From NCBI RefSeq assembly GCF_021023085.1, contig NZ_PGCK01000013.1:1-64000 (forward strand): a stretch of 64,000 nucleotides of DNA. The letters run 5' to 3'. A program made the position numbers and the translations under genes. This stretch comes from Methanooceanicella nereidis (GTDB lineage Archaea > Halobacteriota > Methanocellia > Methanocellales > Methanocellaceae). The notes under the pieces are model-generated. The model did no database searches. It saw only the letters and a program-made list of their open reading frames with translations, and was not told where the DNA came from. Below, one piece after another: positions 28,799-37,878 of the stretch (within the stretch, counting starts at the first letter, position 1; every line of letters starts with the position of its first letter).

Positions 28799-29287
28799 AT
28801 GGCACAGGAAGTCATGAGCAGCGCATTACTAATGATCGCGACCATAATAGCTACGGTAGCGCTCATCAACGCAGTCTACCCTTCGATATATGGAATGACC
28901 GGCTCAATAACGGTCATGTCTAACACTGTGAACGACAGGATGAAATGCGACGTCAAATTCGTATATGAGACAAGCAGCGCCCAAAATTCACTGACGGTCT
29001 GGATGAAAAATACGGGCAAGACGCAGGTTTTTGCAGAGAGCCTTGAGCATTCGGACGTGTTTTACGGAAAGATCGGGGATGTGATGACAAGGGCGGGATA
29101 TGACGCTGCCGATGCCCCCAAATGGACCTATGTCATAGAAAACGATAACGGTAACAGCATATGGGACCCTTCGGAAACGATCAAGATCTCGCTATCGTCT
29201 CCTGATGATTACTTCACATCGGGGGACCACAGGGTCAGGGTGGTCCTGTATAACGGCATATATGTCGAGGACGCCTTTACGCTATGA
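28799..29287 (+). CDS. flaG: Archaellum stator protein FlaG
   Basis: The 162-residue protein has one N-terminal membrane helix (SSALLMIATIIATVALINAVYPSIYGM) and an extracytoplasmic beta-sandwich domain, with VWMKNTGKTQVFA typical of the archaellin-like stator family. In known systems FlaG pairs with FlaF between membrane and S-layer to anchor the motor. The N-terminus, without a cleavage site, fits FlaG rather than archaellin. Nine bases separate it from flaF. Confidence 0.88.
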   Translation: MAQEVMSSALLMIATIIATVALINAVYPSIYGMTGSITVMSNTVNDRMKCDVKFVYETSSAQNSLTVWMKNTGKTQVFAESLEHSDVFYGKIGDVMTRAGYDAADAPKWTYVIENDNGNSIWDPSETIKISLSSPDDYFTSGDHRVRVVLYNGIYVEDAFTL

Positions 29288-29296
29288 GGTATTGAG

Positions 29297-29818
29297 ATGG
29301 GTTTCGGTACTGTAGTGGCTACTGGAATATCCATAATATTGCTCCTGTTGACCGCATATGTGCTTCTGGTCGGTTTTTCAGGCGCCATAGATGCCATGAC
29401 ATACTCGATCAAAGAAGTCCAGAATATGAAGAACGATCAGCTAAAGACAGAAGTGGAGCTGACAAACATTGTGACCTCCGGGCACAATATCACTTTCGAG
29501 CTAAAAAATTCCGGCAATATAAGGATCACAAATTTTACCATGATGGATATGATCCTTACGTTCAATAGAACTCTGGAGGACGATACGAAAACAACTTACT
29601 GGCTGCCATACAGGTCAGTACCGGCAGTAGAGGAGAATGCCTGGACAGAGACAAGCATTTACCCGGACATGATAAACCCGGGGATGCTGGATCCCGGTGA
29701 GACACTGTACGGCAGAGCATATATCAATGATGAGCTATGGCCCGGATCGCTGGGCTGGATGAGCATAACGACCCAAAACGGCGTATCAGGGTCGAGTTAC
29801 TTTAACGTTACTATGTGA
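29297..29818 (+). CDS. flaF: Archaellum stator protein FlaF
   Basis: The 173-residue protein begins MGFGTVVATGISIILLLLTAY, a single helix as in FlaF. A beta domain with ELTNIVTSGHNITFELKNSGNIRI follows. FlaF binds the S-layer protein in characterised archaella and works with FlaG as the stator. Position between flaG and flaH supports the call. A GGAGGG site lies before flaH downstream. Confidence 0.88.
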   Translation: MGFGTVVATGISIILLLLTAYVLLVGFSGAIDAMTYSIKEVQNMKNDQLKTEVELTNIVTSGHNITFELKNSGNIRITNFTMMDMILTFNRTLEDDTKTTYWLPYRSVPAVEENAWTETSIYPDMINPGMLDPGETLYGRAYINDELWPGSLGWMSITTQNGVSGSSYFNVTM

Positions 29819-29841
29819 ATTGTGCAAGGGAGGGCTAAAAT

Positions 29842-30579
29842 ATGACAGATGGAGAGTTTGAATTCAACATTGAGGATGACAAGAAGAACATACTGTCCAC
29901 GGGTAACCCTGAGATCGATAAAAAGCTTGCAGACGGCCTTCCACTGAGCTCGCTGAACCTTATTGAGGGAGCGAACGATACGGGCAAAAGCGTGATGACG
30001 CAGCAGATCATGTGGGGCGGGCTTAACCAGGGATTTAACATGGCGATATATACGACGGAAAATACCATCAAGAGCTTTTTGAACCAGATGGAAAGCCTCA
30101 GCCTTGACATATCCGATCATTTCGGATGGGGATATCTCAAGATATACCCGATACACGTCGACGGTGTCGAATGGAACGCCGACCTGACACGTAACTTTTT
30201 ACAGCGCCTCATAAATCATATCAAGACAATAGATGAAGAGGTCATCGTCATAGACTCTTTTACCGTGTTCACGATGAGCTCTTCGCAGGATGACATCTTC
30301 AACTTTTTCGCAGAGTGCAAGAGCCAGTGCGATAGCGGCAAGACCATCCTGATAACCCTTCACCAGTATGCCTTTGACGAAGATACCCTTATCCGTATCA
30401 GGTCCATCGCGGACGGCCATATAAAGCTCAGGCTGGAACAGGTGGGCGACAGGTACGTGAGCATGATGGAAGTGGCCAAGATAAGAGGGGCGAAAAAGAT
30501 GACAGGCAACGTAGTGAGCTTCGAAGTGCATCCGGGTTACGGCCTGAAGATCATCCCGTATTCGTCCGCACAGGTATAG
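29842..30579 (+). CDS. flaH: Archaellum KaiC-like ATPase FlaH
   Basis: The 245-residue RecA/KaiC-fold protein has Walker A GANDTGKS (43-50), Walker B EVIVIDSF near residue 135, and LITLHQYAFDED. FlaH forms the regulatory ring under FlaI and FlaJ and binds ATP with little turnover. It has the usual place just ahead of flaI. The preserved Walker A Lys argues for nucleotide binding. It is one of five KaiC-type genes in the right half of the window. Confidence 0.93.
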   Translation: MTDGEFEFNIEDDKKNILSTGNPEIDKKLADGLPLSSLNLIEGANDTGKSVMTQQIMWGGLNQGFNMAIYTTENTIKSFLNQMESLSLDISDHFGWGYLKIYPIHVDGVEWNADLTRNFLQRLINHIKTIDEEVIVIDSFTVFTMSSSQDDIFNFFAECKSQCDSGKTILITLHQYAFDEDTLIRIRSIADGHIKLRLEQVGDRYVSMMEVAKIRGAKKMTGNVVSFEVHPGYGLKIIPYSSAQV

Positions 30580-30607
30580 AAGTAATAAAAAATGGAGTGT
30601 GAATAAA

Positions 30608-32383
30608 ATGGCGCTAGAGGTAAATCTTCCGTTCAGTGTTAACACAGTAAAGGAAGACCACGACCATTCCGATCTTAACCAATGCGGCATGTACCGAATA
30701 TTACCATCTGACGCTAAAGCGGAGGTCGAGAAAAATCCGTTCCTGCTGGATTATTTTCACATGATACCCATCGATACGGTGGGTATTCCCAAATTATATA
30801 ACAAGCTCGACAGAAAGCTCGGAGATATGAAATCGCCTAACATCATCTACCCGGTAAGCGATGATATCTACATACACATTTATCCGGACGTTAACGATGT
30901 CAGAAATTTCTACATACCGGTGGAGCCCCATTTCATCAACGATATTAAAAACAAAATACCCATGGTAGAAGAAAAACTGATCGACATGGTGGCAAAGTAT
31001 AATCCGAGGACAGCGGAGGAAAGGCAGGCGATATTAAAGGAGTGTTTACATAAGATATGCATCATAGATAAAAAATATAAGAGCAAGGACCCTGTCAACA
31101 GCCTGAAAGAGAAAAAAAGCCTGTTCAACCTGTTTTCAAATAATAAAAGTAACGACCAGTCGAAGCTGTTCCTGTCGCCGGGGGAATACCAGGCGCTTGA
31201 GTATATGGTGCTGCGGGATAAGGTCGGCATGGGATTGCTGGAGCCGGTCATCAAGGATACGAACATCGAAGATATAACCTGTGACGGGTATGGGCCGATT
31301 TTCCTTGAGCACAAGGTCTTCAAAGGCTTAAAGACCACCATAGAGTTCTCAAAGGACGACCTGAACAAGTTCGTGCTTCAGCTTTCGGAAAAGATAGGCA
31401 AGCCGATCACTTATGCAAATCCTATCATAGACGCGACCCTCCCGGACGGGAGCCGTATCAACATAGTATTCGGCGAGGATGTGTCTAAAAGGGGCAGTAA
31501 CTTCACCATCCGTAAATTCGCCGCCAAGCCCCTCAGCATACTTGATATCATATCGTCAAACACCATGGACTTTACAATGGCAGCTTACCTGTGGGTGATG
31601 ATACAGGAAGGCATGAGCCTGTTCGTCAGCGGTGAGACGGCCAGCGGTAAGACCACGACGCTAAACGGGATAATGGCATTCATATCGCCTAACTCGAAGA
31701 TCGTCTCTATCGAGGATACCGCTGAGGTACAGGTGCCGCACAAAAACTGGACCAGGGAGATAACCAGAGGAGCGGCCAAAGGAGAGAACGCGTCTGAGGT
31801 AGGTATGTTCGATCTCCTGAAAGCCGCGTTAAGACAAAGGCCAAACTACATTATCGTGGGTGAGATCAGAGGTGTGGAAGGAGCTATCGCTTTCCAGGCG
31901 ATCCAGACAGGCCACCCGGTCATGTCCACATTCCACGCCGCCTCAGTAGAAAAGCTTATACAGCGTTTGACCGGAGACCCGATCAATGTCCCTAAGACTT
32001 ATGTGGATAACCTTAACCTGGTCGTTATCCAGAGCGCGGTAAGAAGGCCTGACGGCAGGATAGTCAGGAGGGTGCTGTCCATTAACGAGATCGTCGGATA
32101 TAACCCGCAGACAAAAGGCTTTAACTTTATCGAGGCGTTCTCCTGGGACCCTGTGACAGACACTTTTGTGTTCAGGGGATATGGATCGAGCTATCTTCTT
32201 GAGCAGAAGATCGCAAGAAAACTGGGAGTGCCGCAGAACAAGACGAAGATAATGTACGACGAGATAGAGAAGAGGGCGAAGATACTCAAAAAGATCTCGG
32301 ACTCCAATATGAAGGATTATAACGAGTTCTTCCAGATGATCACGAAGATCGAGAAGAAAGGACTTACAAAGATGGAGATATGA
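30608..32383 (+). CDS. flaI: Archaellum motor/assembly ATPase FlaI
   Basis: The 591-residue secretion ATPase has an N-terminal domain of ~200 residues, then PVIKDTNIEDITCDG, the Walker A GETASGKTT near 342, Asp box, Walker B YIIVGEIRG and His box (GHPVMSTFHAAS). It powers both filament assembly and rotation in characterised archaella. ATG 30608 has GGAGTG nine bases upstream; an in-frame GTG at 30599 is less likely. It overlaps flaJ by 4 bp (ATGA), indicating translational coupling. Confidence 0.96.
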   Translation: MALEVNLPFSVNTVKEDHDHSDLNQCGMYRILPSDAKAEVEKNPFLLDYFHMIPIDTVGIPKLYNKLDRKLGDMKSPNIIYPVSDDIYIHIYPDVNDVRNFYIPVEPHFINDIKNKIPMVEEKLIDMVAKYNPRTAEERQAILKECLHKICIIDKKYKSKDPVNSLKEKKSLFNLFSNNKSNDQSKLFLSPGEYQALEYMVLRDKVGMGLLEPVIKDTNIEDITCDGYGPIFLEHKVFKGLKTTIEFSKDDLNKFVLQLSEKIGKPITYANPIIDATLPDGSRINIVFGEDVSKRGSNFTIRKFAAKPLSILDIISSNTMDFTMAAYLWVMIQEGMSLFVSGETASGKTTTLNGIMAFISPNSKIVSIEDTAEVQVPHKNWTREITRGAAKGENASEVGMFDLLKAALRQRPNYIIVGEIRGVEGAIAFQAIQTGHPVMSTFHAASVEKLIQRLTGDPINVPKTYVDNLNLVVIQSAVRRPDGRIVRRVLSINEIVGYNPQTKGFNFIEAFSWDPVTDTFVFRGYGSSYLLEQKIARKLGVPQNKTKIMYDEIEKRAKILKKISDSNMKDYNEFFQMITKIEKKGLTKMEI

Positions 32384-33996
32384 TCATGGCAGAAACGGTG
32401 TCAGGCACGGCTCAGGATAATATTGCAGGTAAACCATCCTCAAGCCTGACAGGCTCCTTAAAGCAATTAGCCTTACCGTTCACCACATATATACAGAGCT
32501 ACGTGGAGAGCAGCCGTATCGACGTAGACCTGCTATACATGATCACATACATGAACTCTATCGCGACAGCCGATATCGCCAGGGATGAGATATTCAGGAG
32601 AGTATCGGAGCGAGAAGAGTTCGTATGCTCAAAATACATTCACCAGGTCTATCTGCTGGCGAAGAACTGGAACTATGAGTACAGCGTCGCCTGTGCTATC
32701 GTGTCAAAAAGAATGGCCAATAAAAGGCTAAAGGACTTGCTTGCAAGGCTGGCGAACGCGATGTCCTCAGGCGAGCCGGAAAAAAGATTCCTGGAAAACG
32801 AATGGGTCACGATGATGACGGTCTACAAGAACGAGTACGAGAGAAGCCTGGAGTCCCTGAAAAAGTGGACGGACGCCTACACAGCTCTGCTCGTGTCAAT
32901 GGCGTTCATATCTGTGACCGTCTTACTCTCGGTCATCCTGTATAACCTGGGCGATCCTGAAACGACGCTTTACGGGACGGTTTTCCTGACCGCGATGGTA
33001 GGAGGCATCGGCGTATTCATATTAAGGTCTGAGGCGCCTAAAGAGAATAAGACGCATACCCTTGCATATTGTTCGGTTGAACAGCAACAGATAAAAGACA
33101 TGAGTAAAGTCCTGATACCTGCGGCCATAGCGTTCACCATATTTTTCTTATTGATCGGCATCAATGTCGGGTTCATAATGATAGTCATCGGCCTGCTTAT
33201 CGCGCCAATAGGGTTCGTAGGGATGATGGACGACAAGAACATCGATAAGCGCGACAGGGACTTTTCACAGTTCACGAAAATGCTCGGCTCCGCAGTGGGC
33301 GGAATGGGCGTAACGGTAAAGGAAGCCATTACCAAGGTCGACAAAAAGTCTATAGGTATGCTGGAGCCTCTTGTAAACATATTATACGTCCAGCTTATAA
33401 TGGGCCTTGAGCCAAGGCTTTGCTGGATGAAGTTCGTGGGCAGTTCCGGGAGCGACCTGATAAACAAATTCACATATATATTCCTGGACGCTCTTGACCT
33501 TGGCGGAGATGCTACGAAAATAGGCAAGCTTGTGAACTCCACGAATCTCGAGATAGTTCTTTTAAGATTGAAAAGAGGGATGGTCGCGTCAAGTTTCACC
33601 ACGCTCGTCGTGCCCCTCCACATAAGTATGTCGGCCCTCATCGTTTTCATAGTCGAGATCCTTGTGATCTTCTCGACGATGATAGAAAAGCTTTATAGCA
33701 GCATGGGGGACTGGGGCTCAGGAGCAGGATCGAGCGGTGGCGTATCTGCCGCTTCGTTAGGATTTAACCTGTTCCAGAACGTCCCCGTCGATTTTCTACA
33801 GCAGTATTCGATCATGCTGGTGATCGTCTTAACGATAGCCAACACGATGGCCGCTAAGGCCGTCGTAGGCGGAAACAATTACAAGTATTGCTATTACGGT
33901 TCGATCATGCTGGTGACGTCGGGACTGTGCCTCATAATCGTACCGCTTGTAGTTCAGGGAATATTTAGCTTCCCGACATTGACAGAGGGAGTATGA
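32380..33996 (+). CDS. flaJ: Archaellum membrane platform protein FlaJ
   Basis: The 538-residue polytopic membrane protein has two cytoplasmic GspF/TadC-like domains (for example REEFVCSKYIHQVYLLAKNWN and TKMLGSAVGGMGVTVKEAI) separated by helices at about 165-205 and 245-285, with four or more helices at the C-terminus. It is the membrane core on which FlaI and FlaH dock. It overlaps both neighbours (ATGA with flaI, ATGATG with the next gene), so the downstream unknown gene is translated with it. Confidence 0.94.
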   Translation: MIMAETVSGTAQDNIAGKPSSSLTGSLKQLALPFTTYIQSYVESSRIDVDLLYMITYMNSIATADIARDEIFRRVSEREEFVCSKYIHQVYLLAKNWNYEYSVACAIVSKRMANKRLKDLLARLANAMSSGEPEKRFLENEWVTMMTVYKNEYERSLESLKKWTDAYTALLVSMAFISVTVLLSVILYNLGDPETTLYGTVFLTAMVGGIGVFILRSEAPKENKTHTLAYCSVEQQQIKDMSKVLIPAAIAFTIFFLLIGINVGFIMIVIGLLIAPIGFVGMMDDKNIDKRDRDFSQFTKMLGSAVGGMGVTVKEAITKVDKKSIGMLEPLVNILYVQLIMGLEPRLCWMKFVGSSGSDLINKFTYIFLDALDLGGDATKIGKLVNSTNLEIVLLRLKRGMVASSFTTLVVPLHISMSALIVFIVEILVIFSTMIEKLYSSMGDWGSGAGSSGGVSAASLGFNLFQNVPVDFLQQYSIMLVIVLTIANTMAAKAVVGGNNYKYCYYGSIMLVTSGLCLIIVPLVVQGIFSFPTLTEGV

Positions 33997-35111
33997 TGTT
34001 GACGGTTGAAGAAATGTTCGTATTCGGGGTCCTCGGGGCCATATCGATATTGATCATCCTCATAGTGGTATATGTCAGGCAGTCTTTTAAGAGTGATACG
34101 ACCCTGATGGACGGATTTCTAAAATCTCTGCAAAAGAATGCCGATGAGAGCGAGGAAGAGGATATTACTGCAGAGTCATCAGTCGATTCGCAGTTCCTGG
34201 GCAATGATTTTAGGAATGACCTTGACCATGGGGGCGTCTCTTTAGACCTGGAGGTCGAGGAGATCGGCATAATCGAGGATGACACTACCGGCACCGTAAG
34301 ACCGGCGCCAAATAAGATGTCATTATCAAATAGAATTAAAAAACTCTTACCAAAAAAACAGGAGGCAAAAAGACCGGAGCCGTCGAAGTCCGGATCCCCG
34401 GGGCCGTTTGCAGGGATCATGGCCGTATCCGGCAGCATATTTAAACCAAAGTCGAAAAGTGGCCCGGTAAAACAAAAAATGGAAGACATCGACAATGAGC
34501 TTGATGCGCTTATAACCGACATCAGGAAAGAGGAGCCCTCTGAGATCGAGAAGATGAAAAGGAAAAACAGTGTCCTGTACAAGGGCATATTTAACAGGAT
34601 GGCGGCCCGGATCGAAGGCTTATTCAACATAGTCAACAAGAATGACATGAAGTCTGTGGACGATGAGCTTAATAATGTGCTTCATGAGTCGCAGTATATC
34701 CTGAAGGATAACGCAGGCGCTGAACAGGGGATTGAACTTGCCACCAAGGGAGAGAGCATAACAGATCTTGATAAGGCAATAAGATCTTCGGAGCAAAGGT
34801 TACCGAACATTGAAACCCAGGAGAGTAAATTCGAACTGCCGCTCGGCGGAGGTCTTCTGGACGCTATGGATGCCTCGCCGATGCCGGAAATGGAGACCCC
34901 GGAGGTCACTCAGGACATGAGCTTTGAAAAGGTAGACGACATACTTTCAGAGCTTGAGGAGAGTACGAAGGTCGAAAAAGATGTCGCCCTGGACATCATG
35001 AGGGACCTGAAGGGTAAGGCCATAACGTGCGAGGATCTTGAAAGCGAGCTTACGGACATTCTGGAACATTTCAAGAGCAGGAGTGGGACGACGAAAAAAT
35101 CGAAAGCCTGA
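33993..35111 (+). CDS. Acidic single-TM protein coupled to flaJ (unknown)
   Basis: The 372-residue protein has one N-terminal transmembrane helix (MFVFGVLGAISILIILIVVYV, about 8-28), then a long hydrophilic, strongly acidic cytoplasmic region. That region has basic/proline patches (KKLLPKKQEAKRPEPSKSG) and predicted helical segments such as KMEDIDNELDALITDIRKEEPSEIEKM and VEKDVALDIMRDLKGKAITCEDLESELTDIL. It does not match any standard fla component I know. Its ATG overlaps the flaJ stop, so it is the seventh member of the motor operon. It may be a chemotaxis or membrane-anchor adaptor; this is inference. Confidence 0.75.
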   Translation: MMLTVEEMFVFGVLGAISILIILIVVYVRQSFKSDTTLMDGFLKSLQKNADESEEEDITAESSVDSQFLGNDFRNDLDHGGVSLDLEVEEIGIIEDDTTGTVRPAPNKMSLSNRIKKLLPKKQEAKRPEPSKSGSPGPFAGIMAVSGSIFKPKSKSGPVKQKMEDIDNELDALITDIRKEEPSEIEKMKRKNSVLYKGIFNRMAARIEGLFNIVNKNDMKSVDDELNNVLHESQYILKDNAGAEQGIELATKGESITDLDKAIRSSEQRLPNIETQESKFELPLGGGLLDAMDASPMPEMETPEVTQDMSFEKVDDILSELEESTKVEKDVALDIMRDLKGKAITCEDLESELTDILEHFKSRSGTTKKSKA

Positions 35112-35272
35112 TCTATCGTATTGACTTCTTTTTTTATTGTGGAGCGAAAGAAGATATTGAGAGACGGATCCCGATCGCTCCGCAAGCCATTCATATCTCT
35201 GAAAAATAACTTATACGCAGCGTTAAAGAATGCTTGTGACCGTAATGATGCACATGGATATGATACATCTCA

Positions 35273-35362
35273 TCTCAAAGGCTCAAAGTGCTACTAGAAG
35301 CGTACAAAGCTCTTTTAAAAATAAACGTTCAGTTCTTTGAGTTATCCTTTGAGCCTTTGAGA
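35273..35362. repeat. MITE-like 16-bp inverted repeat
   Basis: TCTCAAAGGCTCAAAG (35273-35288) is answered exactly by its reverse complement at 35347-35362 across a 58-bp loop. Similar degenerate text (ctcaatggctcagggacatc) appears at 37418-37440. Outside this element the gene-free stretch 35112-35630 holds only a T-run after the motor operon and AT-rich promoter-like DNA. Confidence 0.7.
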
Positions 35363-35630
35363 CGAAAATGCAACACATCAATGCACTGCCGGAACAATGT
35401 CATTGAAACCCTATCGGACAATAAACGTATAAACCGTCGAATTTACGGGGCACATCACTAAGCCTGACAAAAGATTGAAATAGTCTAAGTATATTGATAA
35501 GCTATATTCAAACACAAAGTTTAATGTATCCATACATACATTAATGCATCAGAACATGCCGGGCAAATAGTCACTGTATCAAAGCAGGCATGCTGTAATA
35601 ATTAGAATAAACACAAAAAAGGTGATGCTC

Positions 35631-35864
35631 ATGCGAAAGACGTTACATTTTAAGTTGAAAGATTATAAGAACAACCCGGAACACACCATTAAGGCCATCG
35701 TGCACTCGGCGAACATGGGAAGGCTTGAAGAAGGCACTCTGGAGAAGACCAAGCAGACCGAGTCTGGTAGCAGCGTAGAGGTCTGGCACGCTGTCGTAGG
35801 CACCTCATCATGCGAGATAGCCGTTAACAAGCAGAAATCAGAAATGACCTTAACGACCATATAA
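35631..35864 (+). CDS. Small conserved-looking protein of unknown function
   Basis: The 77-residue basic soluble protein MRKTLHFKLKDYKNNPEHTI... is well composed with several beta-prone segments (SSVEVWHAVVGTSSCEIAVN). GGTGATG stands immediately upstream and ATG 35631 gives the best spacing; ATG 35625 is an alternative. A single Cys is present. No domain is recognised. It stands alone between two non-coding stretches, suggesting its own promoter. Confidence 0.6.
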   Translation: MRKTLHFKLKDYKNNPEHTIKAIVHSANMGRLEEGTLEKTKQTESGSSVEVWHAVVGTSSCEIAVNKQKSEMTLTTI

Positions 35865-36230
35865 ACGTCCTGACGATAAGCTCAGGACTATATATCTATT
35901 TTATTAATTTTCCAGAAGGGCCGTTTTTCCGGACCACATACATTAATCGCTTTGAAAGATCATTAGTAATTAAGCAGTTTTTTGTAAATTAACCCAAAAT
36001 TTTAGTTATTTTTGCATATCTTACAATTAATGAAAATGTTTTTGGGAATAGCGTTAAAACAATTAAAATGGCGTTAATACTAGCCGTTATTTAACTAAAT
36101 CGACTAATGCAAAGTTATTTATGTATAAATGTCTATTATAGTATGTATTAAAAAATATATATGTTAAAAAAGTGAAGTGTTCCGGAACAAATGAATTGGA
36201 CCGGCTAAAGCTTCAAGGATGTGAATAGAT
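35865..36230. other. AT-rich intergenic region
   Basis: Nothing coding is seen. The last 150 bases contain TATA-like tracts (for example tatgtataaatg near 36119-36130 and aaaaaatatatatg near 36149-36162) that could drive the small membrane protein at 36231. Confidence 0.4.
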
Positions 36231-36416
36231 ATGAATACCGTGAGCTTCAATGCGAAGCAGATACTCGGTATTTTTGTAGGGATATTCGTGGTGATCGCGG
36301 GTATCGTCGTGAACATGCAAAAATTTGGAAATGATATTTCTATCGGGAATATTGCGGTGATCTTCGCAACGGGGATATTAGTCGTCATATCGATGATTGT
36401 CGTAGGACAGGACTGA
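36231..36416 (+). CDS. Small two-helix membrane protein
   Basis: The 61-residue protein has two hydrophobic helices (ILGIFVGIFVVIAGIVVNM and IGNIAVIFATGILVVISMIVV) joined by a short QKFGNDIS loop, with little else. AAGGATG about ten bases upstream supports ATG 36231. The role is unknown. It is followed 127 bp later by another membrane protein gene on the same strand. Confidence 0.55.
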   Translation: MNTVSFNAKQILGIFVGIFVVIAGIVVNMQKFGNDISIGNIAVIFATGILVVISMIVVGQD

Positions 36417-36543
36417 ATATCCTGTATTTTATTTTTATTCCGAAACATAACGGGCTATATTGTTTATCAGGATACTGCATGGTGTTTATTTTCTCCTTCG
36501 GAGGGCAAAGCATTAATACATTAGTGCTTAAAAGAAGAATACA

Positions 36544-37335
36544 ATGTCCATCAAGTATAGATATATCCTGTTATTCGTCATGGGCTTGTTCGCCATACTA
36601 CTGGTATTATCGTTCAGTACGTTCCAGCTTACAACATATCAGTCCTTAAGGGATATTTCTAGCAATATTGCCGAGATCCCGTCCCAGAAAGCCTACCTGG
36701 ACGGCCAGTATAAGGATATGAGGACATTCTTCTCCGAAAATAAGGGGGAGTTCTATACTTATTATTTTGAAAGCCTGCCTGTATCCATCAGCAAATCGCA
36801 GGTCACAGGCCTTACCGAGCAAGAGACCATCGACCTTGTCCTTGACTCGTTCACAGCAAAGCTGTATCATGTGAAGTATGGCGGCATAACTGCAAAGATA
36901 AGCGAATATGCCGGTTCGGGCTCGAACGGCCTGTATCTGGTAATCACAATAATATTATTTATTGCATTCGTGTCCAGCACAATATTCACGCTGCATCCGG
37001 GCTGGAAAAAGAACTCAACAGAATTGCTGAGAAGCACAGGTAAGACTCTGGCAGTGATGTGCCTTGTATCCATGATAGTGTTCGTGCTGGCCCCGGGCAT
37101 AGTAAAGACGATGATATGGCAGTACATACCGAGCACAGGTAATGCCAGGGACATCCTTGAGATAGTCGAATCCAGGGTTACAGCAACGCTATTCTTTAAT
37201 AACCTTATAATGGTAATACTTGGAGCCCTTATTTATGCCTCGGGAGCTTATCTGGAAAAGCGTAAAGAAAAAACCCCCGTCGGCACAGTGGAGACTTCCA
37301 GGCCTGCAGAGAGCAAGTTGAGAAGAAGCCTTTGA
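36544..37335 (+). CDS. Four-helix membrane protein of unknown function
   Basis: The 263-residue protein has a first helix (YILLFVMGLFAILLVLSF), an external ~110-residue region (SLRDISSNIAEIPSQKAYLDGQY ...), then three more helices at about 126-147, 163-182 and 212-235 and a basic tail. No catalytic motif is recognised. Coding character is strong. The start is ATG 36544 with no clear Shine-Dalgarno sequence, so it may be leaderless. Confidence 0.65.
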   Translation: MSIKYRYILLFVMGLFAILLVLSFSTFQLTTYQSLRDISSNIAEIPSQKAYLDGQYKDMRTFFSENKGEFYTYYFESLPVSISKSQVTGLTEQETIDLVLDSFTAKLYHVKYGGITAKISEYAGSGSNGLYLVITIILFIAFVSSTIFTLHPGWKKNSTELLRSTGKTLAVMCLVSMIVFVLAPGIVKTMIWQYIPSTGNARDILEIVESRVTATLFFNNLIMVILGALIYASGAYLEKRKEKTPVGTVETSRPAESKLRRSL

Positions 37336-37506
37336 AATATTATCATATCATAAAAAATGATATAGCATATGGATATGAAGTATTTTCGATGCCGTACATG
37401 AGCATGGTCCATTTTCATCTCAATGGCTCAGGGACATCTCAACGACTCAACGCTTTTTACGGTAAAAAATTTTATAAAAAAACCAGACGGTGCTTTTCGA
37501 GACACA

Positions 37507-37875
37507 TCAACCGTGGCGCAGGGCTTCTTCCATCCGGTCATTTATAAGAGCGACTATGTGTGCGGAACGGCCTAACGGCTCCAGGTAGAACACTTCTTTT
37601 CCGTCGACATGGCAATTTTTGCCGTTAATGCCTAATGCCTCCGGGATCGTGACCCGGGTATGGTGGCCGTGTGCGATGAAAACAGGCATGACGAAGATGC
37701 GATCGGCATCTATTCGCTGCAGGGCGCCTTCGACCTTCGGTCCCTGCTCAAGATAGCAAACGGCTACTTCCGTAAATTCTCCCGAGCCGTTGAACGCTTC
37801 CGCGTAGTAAGGCATGACATCGTCAGAATGCTTGCTTCGGCTTCCATGCCCTACGAGTAAAAGCGCGGTCCTCAT
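37507..37875 (-). CDS. cfbA: Small sirohydrochlorin chelatase CbiX-S/CfbA
   Basis: The 122-residue protein is a single-domain class II chelatase inserting Ni2+ (for coenzyme F430) or Co2+ (for cobamides) into sirohydrochlorin. In methanogens this small form acts as CfbA. Seen: LLVGHGSRSK with His10 and the second metal-binding His pair in IAHGHHTRVTIP near 69-74. The length fits CbiX-S. It lies 3 bp after thiC in the same operon, a pairing of two tetrapyrrole/cofactor genes without obvious pathway link. Confidence 0.92.
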   Translation of the reverse strand: MRTALLLVGHGSRSKHSDDVMPYYAEAFNGSGEFTEVAVCYLEQGPKVEGALQRIDADRIFVMPVFIAHGHHTRVTIPEALGINGKNCHVDGKEVFYLEPLGRSAHIVALINDRMEEALRHG

Positions 37876-37878
37876 GCA

